Assembly: GCF_003024235.1 (NCBI RefSeq)
Contig: NZ_KZ679094.1
Location: forward strand, 1 to 64,000
Length of the DNA stretch: 64,000 bases
Direction of reading: 5' to 3'
From: Arenimonas caeni
GTDB taxonomy: Bacteria; Pseudomonadota; Gammaproteobacteria; Xanthomonadales; Xanthomonadaceae
Shown: in pieces, positions 18,425 through 26,412 of the stretch
Numbering within the stretch: position 1 is the first letter of the stretch
Layout of the letters: the number at the start of each line of letters is the position of its first letter
Program-made: the position numbers and the translations under genes
The notes under the pieces: model-generated
The model's database searches: none
Seen by the model: only the letters and a program-made list of their open reading frames with translations
What the model was told of the DNA's origin: nothing

Positions 18425-19315
18425 TTACTTCAGTTCGGATTCGAGCTGCTGGCACAGCGCCGCCATGTCGTCGGCGGCGGCCGCATGCGCGGCCGACAGC
18501 GGCAGCAGCGGCAGCCTCAGGCCCTGGCCGATGCCCTGGCGGGCCAGCAGGGCCTTGACCGGGATCGGGTTGGGCTCGACGCCCAGGAAGTCGTACAGCC
18601 CGGCCAGCCGCGCGTCGAGCGCATGTGCCGCCCCGGCTTCGCCGGCCCGGGCCAGGGCGCAGAGCCGGGCGAAAGCGCGCGGCACCACGTTCGAGGCCAC
18701 GGAAATGACGCCGGCGGCGCCGCCGAGCACGGCCCGCACGAAGGTCGGGTCGTCGCCGCTGAGCAGGGCGAAATCAGGGCCCGCCAGCGGGTACAGCGCC
18801 TCCCAGCGGGCTTCGTCGCCCCGGGCTTCCTTCAGGCCGATGATGTTCGGGTCGCCGCGCAGCCGCGCAACGACCTCGGGCGACATGTCGCAACCGGTGC
18901 GGCCGGGCACGTTGTACAGCACCACCGGCAGGCCGCCCTGCGCCGCCACCGCGGTGTAGTGTGCGACCAGGCCGTCGGGCGTGGGCCGCACGTAGGGCGG
19001 CGTGACCACCAGCGCGGCGTCGGCGCCGTGCTCGCGGGCGAAGCGCGTCTGGGCGATCGTCTTGGCGGTGTTCGACAGGCCGGTGCCGGCCAGCACCGGG
19101 ATGCGCCCGCCGGCACGCGCGACGGCGGCCTGCAGCAGCGCTGCGTACTCGGCGTCGGTGAGCGCGGCGGCCTCGCCGGTGGAGCCGGCGACGACGATGG
19201 CGGAGGTGCCGGCTTCGAGCTGGCCGTCGACAAGGCGCGCCCAGGACTCGAAGTCGGGTTCGCCGGCGGCCGTGAACGGCGTCGCCAGCGCGGTGATGCT
19301 GCCGGAAAGATGCAA
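18425..19315 (-). CDS. dapA: 4-hydroxy-tetrahydrodipicolinate synthase
   Basis: First enzyme of the lysine/diaminopimelate branch; condenses pyruvate with aspartate semialdehyde. The protein has 296 residues if started at TTG 19315. The aldolase-class barrel shows SGSITALATPF, AGSTGEAAALT (GTTGE-like), VVTPPYVRPTPDG, the catalytic-Tyr region LYNVPGRTGCDM and the Schiff-base lysine in IIGLKEARGD. No ATG or GTG lies in frame near the conserved N-terminus; TTG, with an AAGG about 10 bp upstream, is the best start, and the first in-frame ATG (19459) would run through the divergent gcvR. The bamC-like gene follows. Confidence 0.93.
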   Translation of the reverse strand: MHLSGSITALATPFTAAGEPDFESWARLVDGQLEAGTSAIVVAGSTGEAAALTDAEYAALLQAAVARAGGRIPVLAGTGLSNTAKTIAQTRFAREHGADAALVVTPPYVRPTPDGLVAHYTAVAAQGGLPVVLYNVPGRTGCDMSPEVVARLRGDPNIIGLKEARGDEARWEALYPLAGPDFALLSGDDPTFVRAVLGGAAGVISVASNVVPRAFARLCALARAGEAGAAHALDARLAGLYDFLGVEPNPIPVKALLARQGIGQGLRLPLLPLSAAHAAAADDMAALCQQLESELK

Positions 19316-19343
19316 AATGAGGGCCTTGCGATGTTTGCCGCTG

Positions 19344-19380
19344 ATCTTACTTGCGGCCGGAAAGCGGCGGCAAGTATGCT
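19344..19380. promoter_or_regulatory. Overlapping divergent dapA and gcvR promoters on a shared dyad
   Basis: An imperfect 27-bp dyad (19349-19375) has outer arms ACTTGC/GCAAGT and inner arms GCCG/CGGC. On the plus strand TTGCGG (19351-19356) and TATGCT (19375-19380) are 18 bp apart and point at gcvR. On the minus strand TTGCCG (19373-19368) and TAAGAT (19349-19344) are 18 bp apart and point at dapA. Both -35 elements therefore lie in the dyad arms and the promoters occupy the same DNA. The hexamers are weak, so this is a prediction. Confidence 0.5.
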
Positions 19381-19427
19381 GGCCCCGACTGAACCGCGCG
19401 CCCGCCGCGCCTGCACGGACCCCCGCT

Positions 19428-19988
19428 TTGACCGACCCCGCCGCGCGCCCGACCGCCAACGAGAACCACCTGCTGATCAGCGCCTACACCACGCATCCGC
19501 AGTCTCCCCTGCTGGCCGTCACCCGGCGTATTTCCGACAGCGGCTGCAACCTGGTCGACGCCCGCCTGAGCACGGTCGGCCGCGACGTCTCGGTGACGGC
19601 GCTGGCGGTGGGCTCCTGGGACGCGGTCGCCAAGCTCGAGGCCATGCTGGGCCGGCTCGAGCGCGAGGACGGCTACAAGCTGGTCTGGTACCGCACCGGC
19701 CCCAAGGCCCTGCAGTCGAACCTGCTGCCCTACATCGTCGAGGTGGTGGCGGCCGACAAACCCGGCATCCTGTTCCAGCTCGCCGACTTCTTCGACCGCC
19801 AGGGCATCACGGTCGAAAGCCTGCACAGCTCGCGCTACCGCGCCATGCAGACCGGCGCCGACATGTTCTCGGCCCAGGTCACCATCGGCATCCCGGCAAA
19901 CATGCACATCGCCGCGCTGCGCGACGACTTCCTCGAGTTCTGCGACCACCTGAACCTCGACGCGATCATGGATCCGATGAAGTTCTGA
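19428..19988 (+). CDS. gcvR: GcvR-like ACT-domain regulatory protein
   Basis: A 186-residue protein with two ACT domains, about 18-95 (LLISAYTTHPQSPLLAVTRRISDSGCNLVDARLS) and 105-186 (YIVEVVAADKPGILFQLADFFDRQGI). In E. coli GcvR, a protein of this family, represses the glycine cleavage operon through GcvA. No ATG or GTG exists in frame before the conserved region; TTG at 19428 gives the expected LTDPAARPTANENHLL N-terminus. It lies 7 bp before bcp, as in E. coli, and faces dapA. Whether the function is glycine control here is inferred; no gcv genes are nearby. Confidence 0.85.
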   Translation: MTDPAARPTANENHLLISAYTTHPQSPLLAVTRRISDSGCNLVDARLSTVGRDVSVTALAVGSWDAVAKLEAMLGRLEREDGYKLVWYRTGPKALQSNLLPYIVEVVAADKPGILFQLADFFDRQGITVESLHSSRYRAMQTGADMFSAQVTIGIPANMHIAALRDDFLEFCDHLNLDAIMDPMKF

Positions 19989-19995
19989 CAAGACG

Positions 19996-20478
19996 ATGAC
20001 CGAACCCGGCAAGAAGATTCCCGACCTCCCGCTGCAGCTCGGCAGCGGCAAGACCGCCAGGCTCTCCGACTACCGCGGCAAGTGGCTGGTGCTGTACTTC
20101 TATCCCAAGGACTCCACCCCGGGCTGCACCACCGAGGGCAACGACTTCAACGCCCTGCTCACGACGTTCCGCCGCGCCGGCGCCGAGGTGCTGGGCGTGT
20201 CGCGCGATTCGGTGAAGTCGCACGCGAATTTCTGCGAAAAACAGGGCTTCCGCTTCGACCTGGTGTCCGACGCCGACGAAGCCCTGTGCCGAGCCTTCGA
20301 CGTGATCAAAGAGAAGAACATGTACGGCCGCACGGTGCTGGGCATCGAGCGCAGCACATTCCTGCTCGACCCGCAGGGCCGGGTGGCCGACGAGTGGCGC
20401 AAGGTCAAGGTTGCCGGCCACGCCGAAGCGGTGTACGAATCGCTCAAGACGCACCAGCAGGCCGCCAAGGCAAAGTGA
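19996..20478 (+). CDS. bcp: Thioredoxin-dependent peroxiredoxin Bcp
   Basis: Cytoplasmic peroxiredoxin of the Bcp/PrxQ class that reduces hydrogen and organic peroxides. The 160 residues carry the thioredoxin-fold motif YFYPKDSTPGCTTEGNDF with peroxidatic Cys44. The resolving cysteine five residues later found in E. coli-type Bcp is absent (Gly-Asn instead). Cys80, 36 residues downstream, is spaced like the resolving cysteine of the Xylella enzyme. It is 7 bp after gcvR. Confidence 0.95.
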   Translation: MTEPGKKIPDLPLQLGSGKTARLSDYRGKWLVLYFYPKDSTPGCTTEGNDFNALLTTFRRAGAEVLGVSRDSVKSHANFCEKQGFRFDLVSDADEALCRAFDVIKEKNMYGRTVLGIERSTFLLDPQGRVADEWRKVKVAGHAEAVYESLKTHQQAAKAK

Positions 20479-20570
20479 CCTCCCTTCCGAACATGCCCAC
20501 CGCCGACTCGCCCCGCGAGCCTCGGCGGCGCCGTCCTTTCCGGGGTGAAAACCCCTAGCCCGAGAAGCCC

Positions 20571-21968
20571 ATGACCCGATCCAAGCGCATCTACGTCCTG
20601 GACACCAACGTGCTGATGCACGACCCCACGGCCCTGTTCAAGTTCGAGGAGCACGACGTCTTCATCCCGATGATGGTCCTGGAGGAGCTGGACAACGGCA
20701 AGAAGGGCCACTCGGAATCCAGCCGCAACGCGCGCCAGGTCAGCCGCTTCCTCAACGAGATCATCGAGGCGCACGGCAGCGACAGCATCGAACAGGGCGT
20801 GAAGCTGGTGCGGCCGCAGGGCCTGCAGCTGCGCTCCTCGGAATCGGCCGGGCGGCTGCTGTTCCAGGTCCGGCCGGTGGAGGTGGGCAAGCGCTTCGGC
20901 CTGGTGCTGCCCGACAACCAGATCCTGGGCTCGATCCTGCAGCTGATCGAGGACAACCCGGGCGTGCCGGTGGTGCTGGTGTCCAAGGACATCAACCTGC
21001 GCATCAAGGCCTCGATCTCGGGCGTGAAGTCGGAGGACTACGAGAACGACCGCGCGATCGACGACTTCAACCTGCTCTTCACCGGCGCCACCGAGCTGCC
21101 CGGCGACTTCTGGGAGCGCCACGAGGGCAGCCTGCGCAGCTGGACCGACCGCGGCCGCACCTTCTACGAGGTCGCGCGCCGGGAGGACGACGGCTGGTAT
21201 CCCAACCAGTTCCTCTACATGCCCGGCGAGGACGAGGTGGAGATGAAGGTCGCGCGCCTCGACGAGCGCAAGGCGGTGCTGCAGATCGTCGACGACTTCC
21301 GCAACCCGCAGCACCAGATCTGGGGCATCAACGCGCGCAACCGCGAGCAGAACTTCGCCTTCAACGCGCTGATGGACCCGGAGATCGACTTCGTCACCCT
21401 GCTCGGCACCGCCGGCACCGGGAAGACCCTGCTGGCCCTGGCCGCGGGCCTGACCCAGACCATGGACGTGCAGCGCTACCGCGAGATCATCATGACCCGC
21501 GCCACGGTGAGCGTCGGCGAGGACATCGGCTTCCTGCCCGGCACCGAGGAAGAAAAGATGACGCCCTGGATGGGCGCGCTCACCGACAACCTCGAGGTGC
21601 TCACCCACACCGAGGACCACGGCAACTGGGGCCGCGGCGCCACCAACGAACTGCTGGCCAGCCGGATCAAGATCCGCTCGATGAACTTCATGCGCGGCCG
21701 CACCTTCCTCAACCGCTGGGTCATCGTCGACGAGGCGCAGAACCTCACGCCCAAGCAGATGAAGACCCTGGTCACCCGCGCCGGCCCGGGCACCAAGATC
21801 ATCTGCATGGGCAACGTCGAGCAGATCGACACGCCCTACCTCACCGAGACCACGTCGGGCCTGACCTACGCCGTGGACCGCTTCAAGAACTGGAACCACA
21901 GCGCCCACATCACCCTGCGCCGCGGCGAGCGTTCGCGCCTGGCCGACTACGCCTCGGAAGTACTGTGA
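20571..21968 (+). CDS. PhoH family protein with N-terminal PIN domain
   Basis: A 465-residue PhoH2-type protein combining an N-terminal PIN nuclease-like domain (about 1-140; YVLDTNVLMHDP gives the first acidic residues, then VLEELDNGKKG) with a C-terminal PhoH ATPase domain (about 245-460; Walker A LLGTAGTGKTLLALAAG, Walker B RWVIVDEAQNLTPKQ). Related proteins show RNA helicase and ribonuclease activity; the role here is not known. It begins 92 bp after bcp, and its stop overlaps the GTG of thiD. Despite the name, no PHO-box-like repeat is seen upstream. Confidence 0.92.
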   Translation: MTRSKRIYVLDTNVLMHDPTALFKFEEHDVFIPMMVLEELDNGKKGHSESSRNARQVSRFLNEIIEAHGSDSIEQGVKLVRPQGLQLRSSESAGRLLFQVRPVEVGKRFGLVLPDNQILGSILQLIEDNPGVPVVLVSKDINLRIKASISGVKSEDYENDRAIDDFNLLFTGATELPGDFWERHEGSLRSWTDRGRTFYEVARREDDGWYPNQFLYMPGEDEVEMKVARLDERKAVLQIVDDFRNPQHQIWGINARNREQNFAFNALMDPEIDFVTLLGTAGTGKTLLALAAGLTQTMDVQRYREIIMTRATVSVGEDIGFLPGTEEEKMTPWMGALTDNLEVLTHTEDHGNWGRGATNELLASRIKIRSMNFMRGRTFLNRWVIVDEAQNLTPKQMKTLVTRAGPGTKIICMGNVEQIDTPYLTETTSGLTYAVDRFKNWNHSAHITLRRGERSRLADYASEVL

Positions 21969-22777
21969 GCACCGGCAGCCGCCCCGTCTGCGCCCTCACC
22001 ATCGCCGGTTCCGATTCCGGCGGTGGCGCGGGCATCCAGGCCGACCTCAAGACCTTCGCCGCGCACGGCGTGCATGGCCTGAGCGCGCTGGCCGCGCTCA
22101 CCGCCCAGCACACCCGCGCGGTGACGGCCGTGCACGTGCCGCCGGTGGATTTCCTGCGCGCGCAGATCGATGCCTGCTTCGCCGACTTCGAGATCGGCGC
22201 GGTGAAGATCGGCATGCTCGCCAACGCGCGGGTGATCCGCGCGGTCGCCGAGGCGCTGGAGGCGCACCGGCCGCGCGCGGTGGTGCTCGACCCGGTGATG
22301 GTGGCCACCTCCGGCGCCAAGCTGCTGGCCGACGAAGCCCTGGACGCGCTGCGTTCGCGGCTGTTGCCGCTGGCCACGGTGGTCACGCCCAACATCCCGG
22401 AGGCCGAACTGCTGCTCGGCCACCCGATCGCCGACGAGGAAGCGGCCGAAGCGGCGCTGGTGGAACTGCTGGCGCTCGACGCCGGCGCGGTGCTGCTCAA
22501 GGGTGGCCACCTGCCCGGCCACGGCGACATGGTCGACCGCTTCGACGATGGCCAGGCCCTGATCGAGTTCGTGAACCCGCGCCTGGACGTCGAAGGCCAT
22601 GGCACCGGCTGCACCCTGGCCTCCGCCATCGCCGCCAACCTGTGCCGGGGCATGCCCCTGCGCGAAGCCTGTTCGGCCGCGACCCACTACGTGCACGGCG
22701 CGCTCAAGCATGGTTATGCGCCCGGCCGGGGCCCGGTCCGGGTGCTGGCGCACTTCTGGCAGCGCGGACAAGAATGA
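21965..22777 (+). CDS. thiD: Hydroxymethylpyrimidine/phosphomethylpyrimidine kinase
   Basis: Phosphorylates HMP twice to HMP-PP in thiamine synthesis. The 270 residues form a ribokinase fold: VCALTIAGSDSGGGAGIQADLKTFAAHG at the N-terminus, VVLDPVMVATSGAKLL in the middle, LLKGGHLPGHGDMVD and the anion-hole GHGTGCTLASAIAANL near 210. The GTG start overlaps the phoH stop as GTGA, so it is co-translated. No TPP riboswitch is present upstream, as expected for an internal operon gene. Confidence 0.95.
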   Translation: MSTGSRPVCALTIAGSDSGGGAGIQADLKTFAAHGVHGLSALAALTAQHTRAVTAVHVPPVDFLRAQIDACFADFEIGAVKIGMLANARVIRAVAEALEAHRPRAVVLDPVMVATSGAKLLADEALDALRSRLLPLATVVTPNIPEAELLLGHPIADEEAAEAALVELLALDAGAVLLKGGHLPGHGDMVDRFDDGQALIEFVNPRLDVEGHGTGCTLASAIAANLCRGMPLREACSAATHYVHGALKHGYAPGRGPVRVLAHFWQRGQE

Positions 22778-22808
22778 TGTTTCATATATCTCTAACGATG
22801 TCCTGAAC

Positions 22809-22837
22809 TTGCAAACTGATACCTGAAGGGGTTAAAT
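22809..22837 (+). promoter_or_regulatory. Putative promoter of the Xre-SulP operon
   Basis: TTGCAA (22809-22814) and TTAAAT (22832-22837) are 17 bp apart, each four of six to consensus, in an unusually AT-rich 60-bp stretch. An SD-like CGGAG (22854-22858) then precedes the ATG at 22864. Confidence 0.5.
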
Positions 22838-22863
22838 ACACCCGGTTCCCTTCGGAGTCCCGC

Positions 22864-23118
22864 ATGATCAGCGCCGCCCAGCTCCGGGCCGCCCGGGCCC
22901 TTCTCGGCCTCGACCAGCGCCGCCTGGCCGAGCTCGCCGGCGTGTCCCTGCCCACCGTGCAACGCATGGAAGCCAGCGCCGGCAACGTGCGCGGCAAGGT
23001 CGACACCCTCACCCGCATCGTCGAAGCCCTGGACGCCGCCGGCGTCGAGCTGATCGGCCACGGCCAGCCCAGCCAGGGCCTGGGCCGCGGCGTACGCCTG
23101 AAGGAGCCCACCCCATGA
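22864..23118 (+). CDS. Small Xre-family helix-turn-helix protein
   Basis: An 84-residue DNA-binding protein consisting of little more than one Xre/Cro helix-turn-helix (about 4-62): QLRAARALLGLDQRRLAELAG is the first part and VSLPTVQRMEAS the recognition helix. The C-terminal GVELIGHG and GRGVRLK are common in short single-domain regulators of this sort. Its stop overlaps the ATG of the SulP gene (ATGA), so the two are made together, and it probably regulates its own operon. The effector is unknown and no partner toxin gene is present. Confidence 0.85.
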   Translation: MISAAQLRAARALLGLDQRRLAELAGVSLPTVQRMEASAGNVRGKVDTLTRIVEALDAAGVELIGHGQPSQGLGRGVRLKEPTP

Positions 23119-24836
23119 GCCTGCGCGAGTTCTTCGCCAGTCGATTCCACCCGAAGCTGCTGACGGTGCTCTCCGAGGGCTACCGCCTGTCCGACCTGCG
23201 CGCCGACTCGGTCGCCGGCCTGACCGTCGCCATCGTCGCCCTGCCCCTGGCCATGGCCCTGGCGGTGGCCAGCGGCGCCGACCCGGCCACCGGCCTGCTC
23301 ACCGCCATCGTCGCCGGCTTCCTGATCTCCGCGCTCGGCGGCTCGCGCGTGCAGGTCGGCGGCCCCACCGGCGCCTTCATCCCGGTCATCTACGCCATCA
23401 TCGCCAGCCACGGTTACGACGGCCTGGTCATCGCCACCCTGATGGCCGGCGCGATCCTCGTGGTCGCCGGCCTGCTCAAGGTCGGCACGCTGATGAAGTA
23501 CCTGCCGCAGCCGCTGATCACCGGCTTCACCGCGGGCATCGCCGTCATCATCTTCGCCAGCCAGCTCAAGGACCTGCTGGGCCTGCAGGTGGAGGACGTG
23601 CCGGCGGACTTCCTGCCCAAGCTGGCCGTGCTCTACGACCACATCGGCAGCTTCAACGGCTGGGCGCTGGGCCTGGCCCTGGCCTGCGTGCTGCTGATCG
23701 TCGGGCTGCGCCGGCTGGCGCCGAGCGCACCCGGCTTCCTGGTGGCGGTGGTCGCGGCCTCGGCCGCGGTGACGGTGTTCGGGCTGCCCGTCGAGACCAT
23801 CGGCAGCCGCTTCGGCGGCGTGCCCTCGACCCTGCCCGCGCCCTCGCTGCCGGCGCTGGACCTGGCGCGCTGCATCGCGCTGTTGCCGGCCGCGCTGACC
23901 ATCGCCTTCCTGGCCGGCATCGAGTCGCTGCTCTCGGCGGTGGTCGCCGACGGCATGACCGGCCGGCGCCACCGCTCGAACACCGAGCTGATCGGCCAGG
24001 GCATCGCCAACGGCGCCTCCGCCCTGTTCGGCGGCCTGCCGGCCACCGGCGCCATCGCCCGCACCGCCACCAACATCCGCGCCGGCGGCCGCACCCCCGT
24101 CGCGGGCATGCTGCACGCCGGCTTCCTGCTGGCCTTCGTGCTGCTGGCCTCCGACCTGGCCAGCTACGTGCCGCTGCCGGCGCTGGCCGGCCTGCTGGTG
24201 GTGGTGGCCTGGAACATGAGCGAGCACGGCCACTTCCGCCGCACCCTGCGCTCGGCGCCGCGCGGCGACAAGCTGGTGCTGCTGCTGACCTTCGGCCTGA
24301 CGGTGTTCGTGGACCTGACCCTGGCCATCGAAGTCGGCATGGTGGTGGCCGCCTTCTCCTTCATGTACCGCATGGCGGGCATGGTCGAGGTGAGCGCCGG
24401 CGTGCAGCTGATCGAAGACGACAACGGCGAGGAAACCAACTCGGACGCGGACGCCGCCCAGCGCGAACAGCTGCCGCCGGGCGTCGAGGTCTACCAGATC
24501 CGCGGCCCGCTGTTCTTCGGCGCCGCCAACCGCGTCGACCAGCTGCTCGACCAGCTGTTCACCCGGCCGCGCGTGTTCATCCTGCGCATGCGGCTGGTGC
24601 CGCTGGTGGACGCCAGCGGCGTGCATTCGCTGGCCACGCTGGCCGAGCGCTGCAAGCGCCAGGGCATCGTGCTGGTGATCTCCGGCCTGCAGCCGCAGCC
24701 GCTGGCCGTGGCCCGGCGCATGGGCCTGTCCGAGCGCCCGGGCGAGCTGCACTTCGCGCCGGACTTCCCGGCGGCATTGCGCCTGGCCGCCACCCTGTCG
24801 GGTGACGACCTGGTCCGGGACATCGCCGGGGTCTGA
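23115..24836 (+). CDS. SulP family anion transporter with STAS domain
   Basis: A 573-residue inner-membrane transporter of the SulP/SLC26 family. The membrane domain (about 20-420) contains AGLTVAIVALPLAMALAVASGADPATGL, VGGPTGAFIPVIYAI and LITGFTAGIAVIIFASQLKDLLG. The cytoplasmic STAS domain (about 455-560) contains VYQIRGPLFFGAAN and LVDASGVHSLATL. Family members carry sulfate, bicarbonate, dicarboxylates or other anions; the substrate cannot be told from the sequence, and no carbonic anhydrase or sulfur gene is adjacent. It is coupled to the upstream Xre regulator. Confidence 0.93.
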   Translation: MSLREFFASRFHPKLLTVLSEGYRLSDLRADSVAGLTVAIVALPLAMALAVASGADPATGLLTAIVAGFLISALGGSRVQVGGPTGAFIPVIYAIIASHGYDGLVIATLMAGAILVVAGLLKVGTLMKYLPQPLITGFTAGIAVIIFASQLKDLLGLQVEDVPADFLPKLAVLYDHIGSFNGWALGLALACVLLIVGLRRLAPSAPGFLVAVVAASAAVTVFGLPVETIGSRFGGVPSTLPAPSLPALDLARCIALLPAALTIAFLAGIESLLSAVVADGMTGRRHRSNTELIGQGIANGASALFGGLPATGAIARTATNIRAGGRTPVAGMLHAGFLLAFVLLASDLASYVPLPALAGLLVVVAWNMSEHGHFRRTLRSAPRGDKLVLLLTFGLTVFVDLTLAIEVGMVVAAFSFMYRMAGMVEVSAGVQLIEDDNGEETNSDADAAQREQLPPGVEVYQIRGPLFFGAANRVDQLLDQLFTRPRVFILRMRLVPLVDASGVHSLATLAERCKRQGIVLVISGLQPQPLAVARRMGLSERPGELHFAPDFPAALRLAATLSGDDLVRDIAGV

Positions 24837-24904
24837 ACGGGCTGGCCGCGGCGCCCCGCGCTCCGGTAGCATCCATGGCTGCGAATCCAGCCACCGGAGC
24901 CACC

Positions 24905-25666
24905 ATGCGCAGCGGCAATCCCGCCCTGAACCAGAACACCTTCCTCGACGTCGGCAGCGGCCAGGTCGTTTCCCGCGATCCCGGGCAGGTGATGACGCTC
25001 AACGGCACGGTCAACAAGACCGGCCTGCTGCTGCTGATGTGCGTGGCCACCGCCGCCTACACCTGGAACCTCTACACCGGCCCCGAGTCGATGGGCATGC
25101 TGATGCCCTACCTGCTGGTGGGCGGCATCGGCGGCTTCATCGTCGCCCTCGTCACCGTGTTCAAGAAGCAGTGGGCGCCGATCACCGCGCCGCTGTACGC
25201 CCTGCTCGAGGGCCTGTTCCTGGGCGGCATCTCGGTGTTCTTCGAGGCACAGTTCCCGGGCATCGTCATGCAGGCCGTGATGCTCACGCTCGGCGTGCTG
25301 GCGGCGCTGCTGATGGCCTACAAGTCGGGCCTGATCAGGGCCACCGAGAACTTCAAGCTCGGCGTGGTCGCGGCCACCGGCGGCATCGCCCTGCTCTACC
25401 TGGTCAACCTCGGCCTGCGCCTGTTCGGCTTCGACGGCTTCGGCTTCATCCACGAGTCGAGCGCGATGGGCATCGCCTTCAGCGTCTTCGTGGTGATCAT
25501 CGCCGCCCTGAACCTGGTGCTGGACTTCGACTTCATCGAGTCCGGCGCCGAGGCCGGCGCGCCCAAGTACATGGAGTGGTACGGCGCCTTCGGCCTGGTG
25601 GTCACCCTGATCTGGCTGTACCTGGAGATCCTGCGCCTGCTGGCCAAGCTGCAGTCGCGCGACTGA
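24905..25666 (+). CDS. Bax inhibitor-1/YccA family membrane protein
   Basis: A 253-residue protein with about seven hydrophobic segments, of the Bax-inhibitor-1 (UPF0005) superfamily. Bacterial members such as B. subtilis YetJ are pH-sensitive calcium leak channels. Supporting motifs are the N-terminal MRSGNPALNQNTF, GLFLGGISVFFE (near 100) and ALNLVLDFDFIESGA with the paired Asp residues of the proposed pore. The ATG at 24905 has GGAG 5 bp upstream and gives the usual family start; an in-frame ATG at 24875 lacks a good ribosome site. A terminator follows. Confidence 0.9.
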   Translation: MRSGNPALNQNTFLDVGSGQVVSRDPGQVMTLNGTVNKTGLLLLMCVATAAYTWNLYTGPESMGMLMPYLLVGGIGGFIVALVTVFKKQWAPITAPLYALLEGLFLGGISVFFEAQFPGIVMQAVMLTLGVLAALLMAYKSGLIRATENFKLGVVAATGGIALLYLVNLGLRLFGFDGFGFIHESSAMGIAFSVFVVIIAALNLVLDFDFIESGAEAGAPKYMEWYGAFGLVVTLIWLYLEILRLLAKLQSRD

Positions 25667-25689
25667 GCCCGGCCGTTCCTTGCCTGGGA

Positions 25690-25713
25690 GGGCCGGCCTC
25701 GCCGGCCCTTTTC
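25690..25713 (+). terminator. Terminator after the Bax-inhibitor-like gene
   Basis: GGGCCGGC (25690-25697) pairs with GCCGGCCC (25701-25708) around a 3-base loop, followed by a T-rich tract. It lies 19 bp before the next start codon. Confidence 0.75.
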
Positions 25714-25731
25714 CTTTTTGCGAACCCGACG

Positions 25732-26352
25732 ATGGACCTGGCGCTTTTCGACTTCGACGGCACGCTGACCACGGCCGAAACCTTCCCGCGCTTCCTGCGC
25801 GACTTCGTGCCGGCCGACAGGCAGCGCGCCGCACGCTGGACGCTGGCGCCGCTGGTGGCGGGTTACCGGCTCGGCCTGGTGCCGGGCACGCGGATCCGCG
25901 CCGAGGCGGTGCGCCGCGGCCTGGCCGGCACGGACGCGGCGGCCTTCGAAGACGCCGCCCGCGACTGGGCCGCGCGCGAGTTGCCGGGCCTGATGCGCCC
26001 GCAGGCGCTGGCGCGGCTGCGCGCCCATCGCGAGCGCGGCGACAGCGTCATGCTGGTCTCGGGCAACTTCGAGGTGCTGCTGCAGGCCTTCGCCGCCCGC
26101 GAGGGCGCCGTGGCCCTGGGCTCAAGGCTCGAATCGGTCGACGGGCGGCTGACCGGCCGTTACGCCGGCCCGCAGTGCGTGCTCGAGGAAAAGGTCGCGC
26201 GGGTGCGCGCCGAGGTCGAGCTCTCGCGCTTCCACCGCATCCACGCCTATGGCGACACCCGCGAGGACCGGCCGATGCTGCTGCTCGCCGACGTCGCCCA
26301 CTACCTGCCGCGCGGCTGGCCGGCCACGCTCGACCCCACGCACATCGGCTGA
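25732..26352 (+). CDS. HAD-IB family phosphatase
   Basis: A 206-residue haloacid dehalogenase superfamily hydrolase of the PSPase-like IB class. Motif I is LALFDFDGTLTTAETF (nucleophile and acid Asp), motif II the Ser in SVMLVSGNFEVLLQAF, motif III Lys in the VLEEKVARVRAE region, and motif IV YGDTREDRPML. The substrate is unknown; relatives act on phosphoserine, lysophosphatidate or histidinol phosphate. The ATG (25732) directly begins the conserved strand. It stands alone between two terminators. Confidence 0.88.
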   Translation: MDLALFDFDGTLTTAETFPRFLRDFVPADRQRAARWTLAPLVAGYRLGLVPGTRIRAEAVRRGLAGTDAAAFEDAARDWAARELPGLMRPQALARLRAHRERGDSVMLVSGNFEVLLQAFAAREGAVALGSRLESVDGRLTGRYAGPQCVLEEKVARVRAEVELSRFHRIHAYGDTREDRPMLLLADVAHYLPRGWPATLDPTHIG

Positions 26353-26364
26353 GGCCGGCAACGA

Positions 26365-26390
26365 AAAAGGCGCCCCGGAGGGCGCCTTTT
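26365..26390. terminator. Bidirectional terminator between HAD and icd genes
   Basis: AAAAGGCGCC (26365-26374) pairs with GGCGCCTTTT (26381-26390) around a 6-base loop. With A and T runs on both sides, it can stop both convergent transcripts. Confidence 0.88.
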
Positions 26391-26412
26391 CCATTCCGGC
26401 CGGGCCGCTGGC

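Noticed and set aside
20520-20560. A small GGGG-TGAAAA-CCCC hairpin before phoH considered as a riboswitch or terminator
   Set aside because: The stem is only four pairs with no T run, and nothing around it resembles a known riboswitch.
22778-22863. Possible TPP riboswitch or toxin-antitoxin locus around thiD and the Xre gene
   Set aside because: The region follows thiD rather than preceding it, shows no TPP-aptamer core, and the Xre gene is coupled to a transporter, not to a toxin.
22782-24872. A 696-codon leftward frame opposite the SulP gene, rich in His, Gln and Gly
   Set aside because: It is a shadow of the SulP coding strand and includes the regulator's promoter region; no domain is visible.
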